Shown: positions 62,869-64,000 of the stretch, in pieces
How the letters are laid out: the number at the start of each line of letters is the position of its first letter
Numbering within the stretch: position 1 is the first letter of the stretch
DNA from: Polyangiaceae bacterium
Lineage (GTDB): Bacteria; Myxococcota_A; Polyangia; Polyangiales; Polyangiaceae
Length of the DNA stretch: 64,000 bases
Assembly: GCA_020633235.1 (NCBI GenBank)
Contig: JACKEA010000005.1
Location: 682,001-746,000, forward strand
Direction of reading: 5' to 3'
The notes under the pieces: generated by a model
The model's input: only the letters and a program-made list of their open reading frames with translations
Databases searched by the model: none
What the model was told of the DNA's origin: nothing
Program-made: the position numbers and the translations under genes

Positions 62869-63825
62869 TCAGAACCGCCCCTGCAGCGTGGCAAAGCCCG
62901 GGCCCACGCCCACGGCGAGGTCGGTGTCCTTCTTCTTGTGCTCTCCGAAGCGGGTGAAGAACACGCCCACCGCCCCGGTGGCCACACCCACCACGGCCGT
63001 CGCGCCCAACAGCACGTTGGTGCGGCTCTGCTTGGCGCGGCCGTCGTCCAGGCCGGCCTGGGTGGGGTTTGCGTCGTAGTCGCTGCGGGCCTTGTTGGTG
63101 TCGAGACCGCTCCACACGGTGATGCCCCCGAGCACCGCGGTGGTCGCGATCCCGGCGTAGAACCAACCCGGCGGCAGCGGCTTTTCCTTGGTCTTGGGAC
63201 CGGTGTCACGGCCCGGATCTTCCGTCGCGGGCTCGGCCTCGATGACAGCGGGCTCTGCTGCCTTCGGCTTCGGCTTCTCGAGCACCACACGGCCGAGGCT
63301 CCCCGCCACCACGTTGATCTCGCGCCGCACGGTCTCGCCGTCGAAATTCCCGGTCACCACGTGATCCCCGGGATTCACGAAGGTCTCGTCGAGCTCCACC
63401 GCCTTGCCGTCGATCTCGAGCTGGTCTCCATCCACCGACTCGACGGTGATGCGCCCGAGCTTGGGCCGGAGATCCGCGAGCAGCGCGTTCGCCTTCGAGC
63501 GGCGCTTGTCCTTGGCCGGAGCATCCCGCAGGTAGCGCGCGCACAGATTCGCGGCGCGCACCAGATTGCCGGCCTTCTCGTGAGCCTGGGCCGCGTTGAA
63601 CAGGGGTGCTGGATGCGGCGCGATGGAATTGGCTTCCTCGAACGCTTGCGCCGCTTTCTCGTAGTCGTGGGCGCGAAAGGCCTTCTCACCTTCCTTGAAC
63701 TTCTTGGCCGCGGCCTTCTTGGTGGCGGCGTCGATCTCCGCGTCCGCCGCCCGGGCAACGGTCGGCACGCAGGTGGGCCCGAACACTCCCACCGCAGCCA
63801 CCAGCAGCACCCAACGCCGAATCAT
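62869..63825 (-). CDS. Exported TPR/PEGA-like protein, partner of the kinase
   Basis: 318 aa. Signal peptide (MIRRWVLLVAAVGVFGPTC...ARA). Two TPR-like helical repeats (KKFKEGEKAFRAHDYEKAAQAFEEAN, PLFNAAQAHEKAGNLVRAANLCARYL), a PEGA-like beta domain (GRITVESVDGDQLEIDGKAVEL..., GDHVVTGNFDGETVRREINV), then a linker and two membrane segments near the C-terminus. Its stop is 1 bp from the kinase GTG, so they are coupled. The pairing suggests an envelope sensor or scaffold for the kinase (inference). Confidence 0.8.
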   Translation of the reverse strand: MIRRWVLLVAAVGVFGPTCVPTVARAADAEIDAATKKAAAKKFKEGEKAFRAHDYEKAAQAFEEANSIAPHPAPLFNAAQAHEKAGNLVRAANLCARYLRDAPAKDKRRSKANALLADLRPKLGRITVESVDGDQLEIDGKAVELDETFVNPGDHVVTGNFDGETVRREINVVAGSLGRVVLEKPKPKAAEPAVIEAEPATEDPGRDTGPKTKEKPLPPGWFYAGIATTAVLGGITVWSGLDTNKARSDYDANPTQAGLDDGRAKQSRTNVLLGATAVVGVATGAVGVFFTRFGEHKKKDTDLAVGVGPGFATLQGRF

Positions 63826-63842
63826 GCGCGTCCATCGTACCG

Positions 63843-64000
63843 CTAGCGGGACGAGGCAGCCACATGCGCCAAGAGCTCCCGGAGCACGGCGTTGAATTCC
63901 GCCGGATGGGTCAGGTTCACGACGTGGCCTCCGCCTTGGATTTCCGTCAACTGGGCCCCCGGAATGCGGCTGGCCAGCGCCCGGGACGGCGCGAGAGAGG
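63843..64000 (-). CDS. Alpha/beta-hydrolase, C-terminal fragment
   Basis: Only the last 52 codons are in the window; the stop is TAG at 63843-63845. The end has the pattern ...GAQLTEIQGGGHVVNLTHP, with the catalytic His in GGGHVVNLTHP followed by a helix (AEFNAVLRELLAHV), typical of alpha/beta-hydrolase C-termini. The nucleophile and acid are outside the window. Confidence 0.75.
   Translation of the reverse strand, partial: SLAPSRALASRIPGAQLTEIQGGGHVVNLTHPAEFNAVLRELLAHVAASSR

Overview
The window is GC-rich genomic DNA from a Myxococcota bacterium, most likely the Polyangiales/Sorangiineae side of the phylum. The evidence is the MYXO-CTERM-type tails (Cys-rich segment, hydrophobic helix, Arg cluster) on two secreted proteins, many lipoproteins with Gly/Asn/Thr 'NTGG' tracts and Cys-rich modules, a Ser/Thr kinase with a C-terminal membrane helix, and NtrC-type and hybrid-kinase signalling. 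No tRNA, rRNA or CRISPR array is visible.

Layout. 1-7215: tail of a Cys-rich protein, a hypothetical gene, then a tight nuoJKLMN operon (membrane arm of respiratory complex I, without nuoA-I) and a small membrane protein. 7261-12021: a membrane protein, then a secreted MYXO-CTERM gene split by a 2.26-kb insertion sequence that carries an IS5-type transposase (expressed through a -1 frameshift) and a translationally coupled tnpB. 12124-22844: a MoaD/ThiS-like protein with a BNR-repeat protein, a nucleotidyltransferase-like protein, an SGNH-like secreted protein, hypotheticals, a long-chain acyl-CoA ligase, a MATE exporter preceded by a leader ORF and an intrinsic terminator, and a small operon with a methyltransferase. 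22856-43634: a copper/silver-resistance island. 43658-48292: an SMR-type transporter, an outer-membrane protein, an M66-like metalloprotease lipoprotein and a C69 dipeptidase. 48343-52517: an Rrf2 regulator with two cysteine synthases, an E1-like enzyme, a CysO-like sulfur carrier and a JAMM protease. 52520-63825: lipoproteins, an FG-GAP repeat protein, a Cys-repeat protein, a Ser/Thr kinase and a PEGA/TPR-like partner. The window ends in an alpha/beta hydrolase.

The most notable region is the metal island. One long minus-strand operon encodes the outer-membrane factor, adaptor and pump of a Cus-type efflux system, then a small lipoprotein, an NtrC-family sigma-54 activator, a membrane histidine kinase and a PAS hybrid kinase. 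The opposite strand carries two cupredoxins, a PII-like protein, an ATC-hydrolase-like protein, a Tat-exported Rieske protein, a CopA-type P1B ATPase and several small secreted proteins rich in Cys, His and Met. By eye, near-consensus sigma-54 promoters (TGGyrYG-N4-yTGC, with GG and GC 10 bases apart) sit upstream of five transcription units: cusC, cupredoxin 1, the PII-like gene, copA and cupredoxin 2. AT-rich palindromic candidate activator sites with a GACAAT core lie about 60-100 bp further upstream at cusC/cupredoxin 1, copA and cupredoxin 2. I infer a sigma-54-controlled metal-resistance regulon driven by the two-component system inside it.

A dispersed repeat of about 17 bp (consensus close to TTGTYGGNSCGGCGCGR) recurs just downstream of gene ends across the window.
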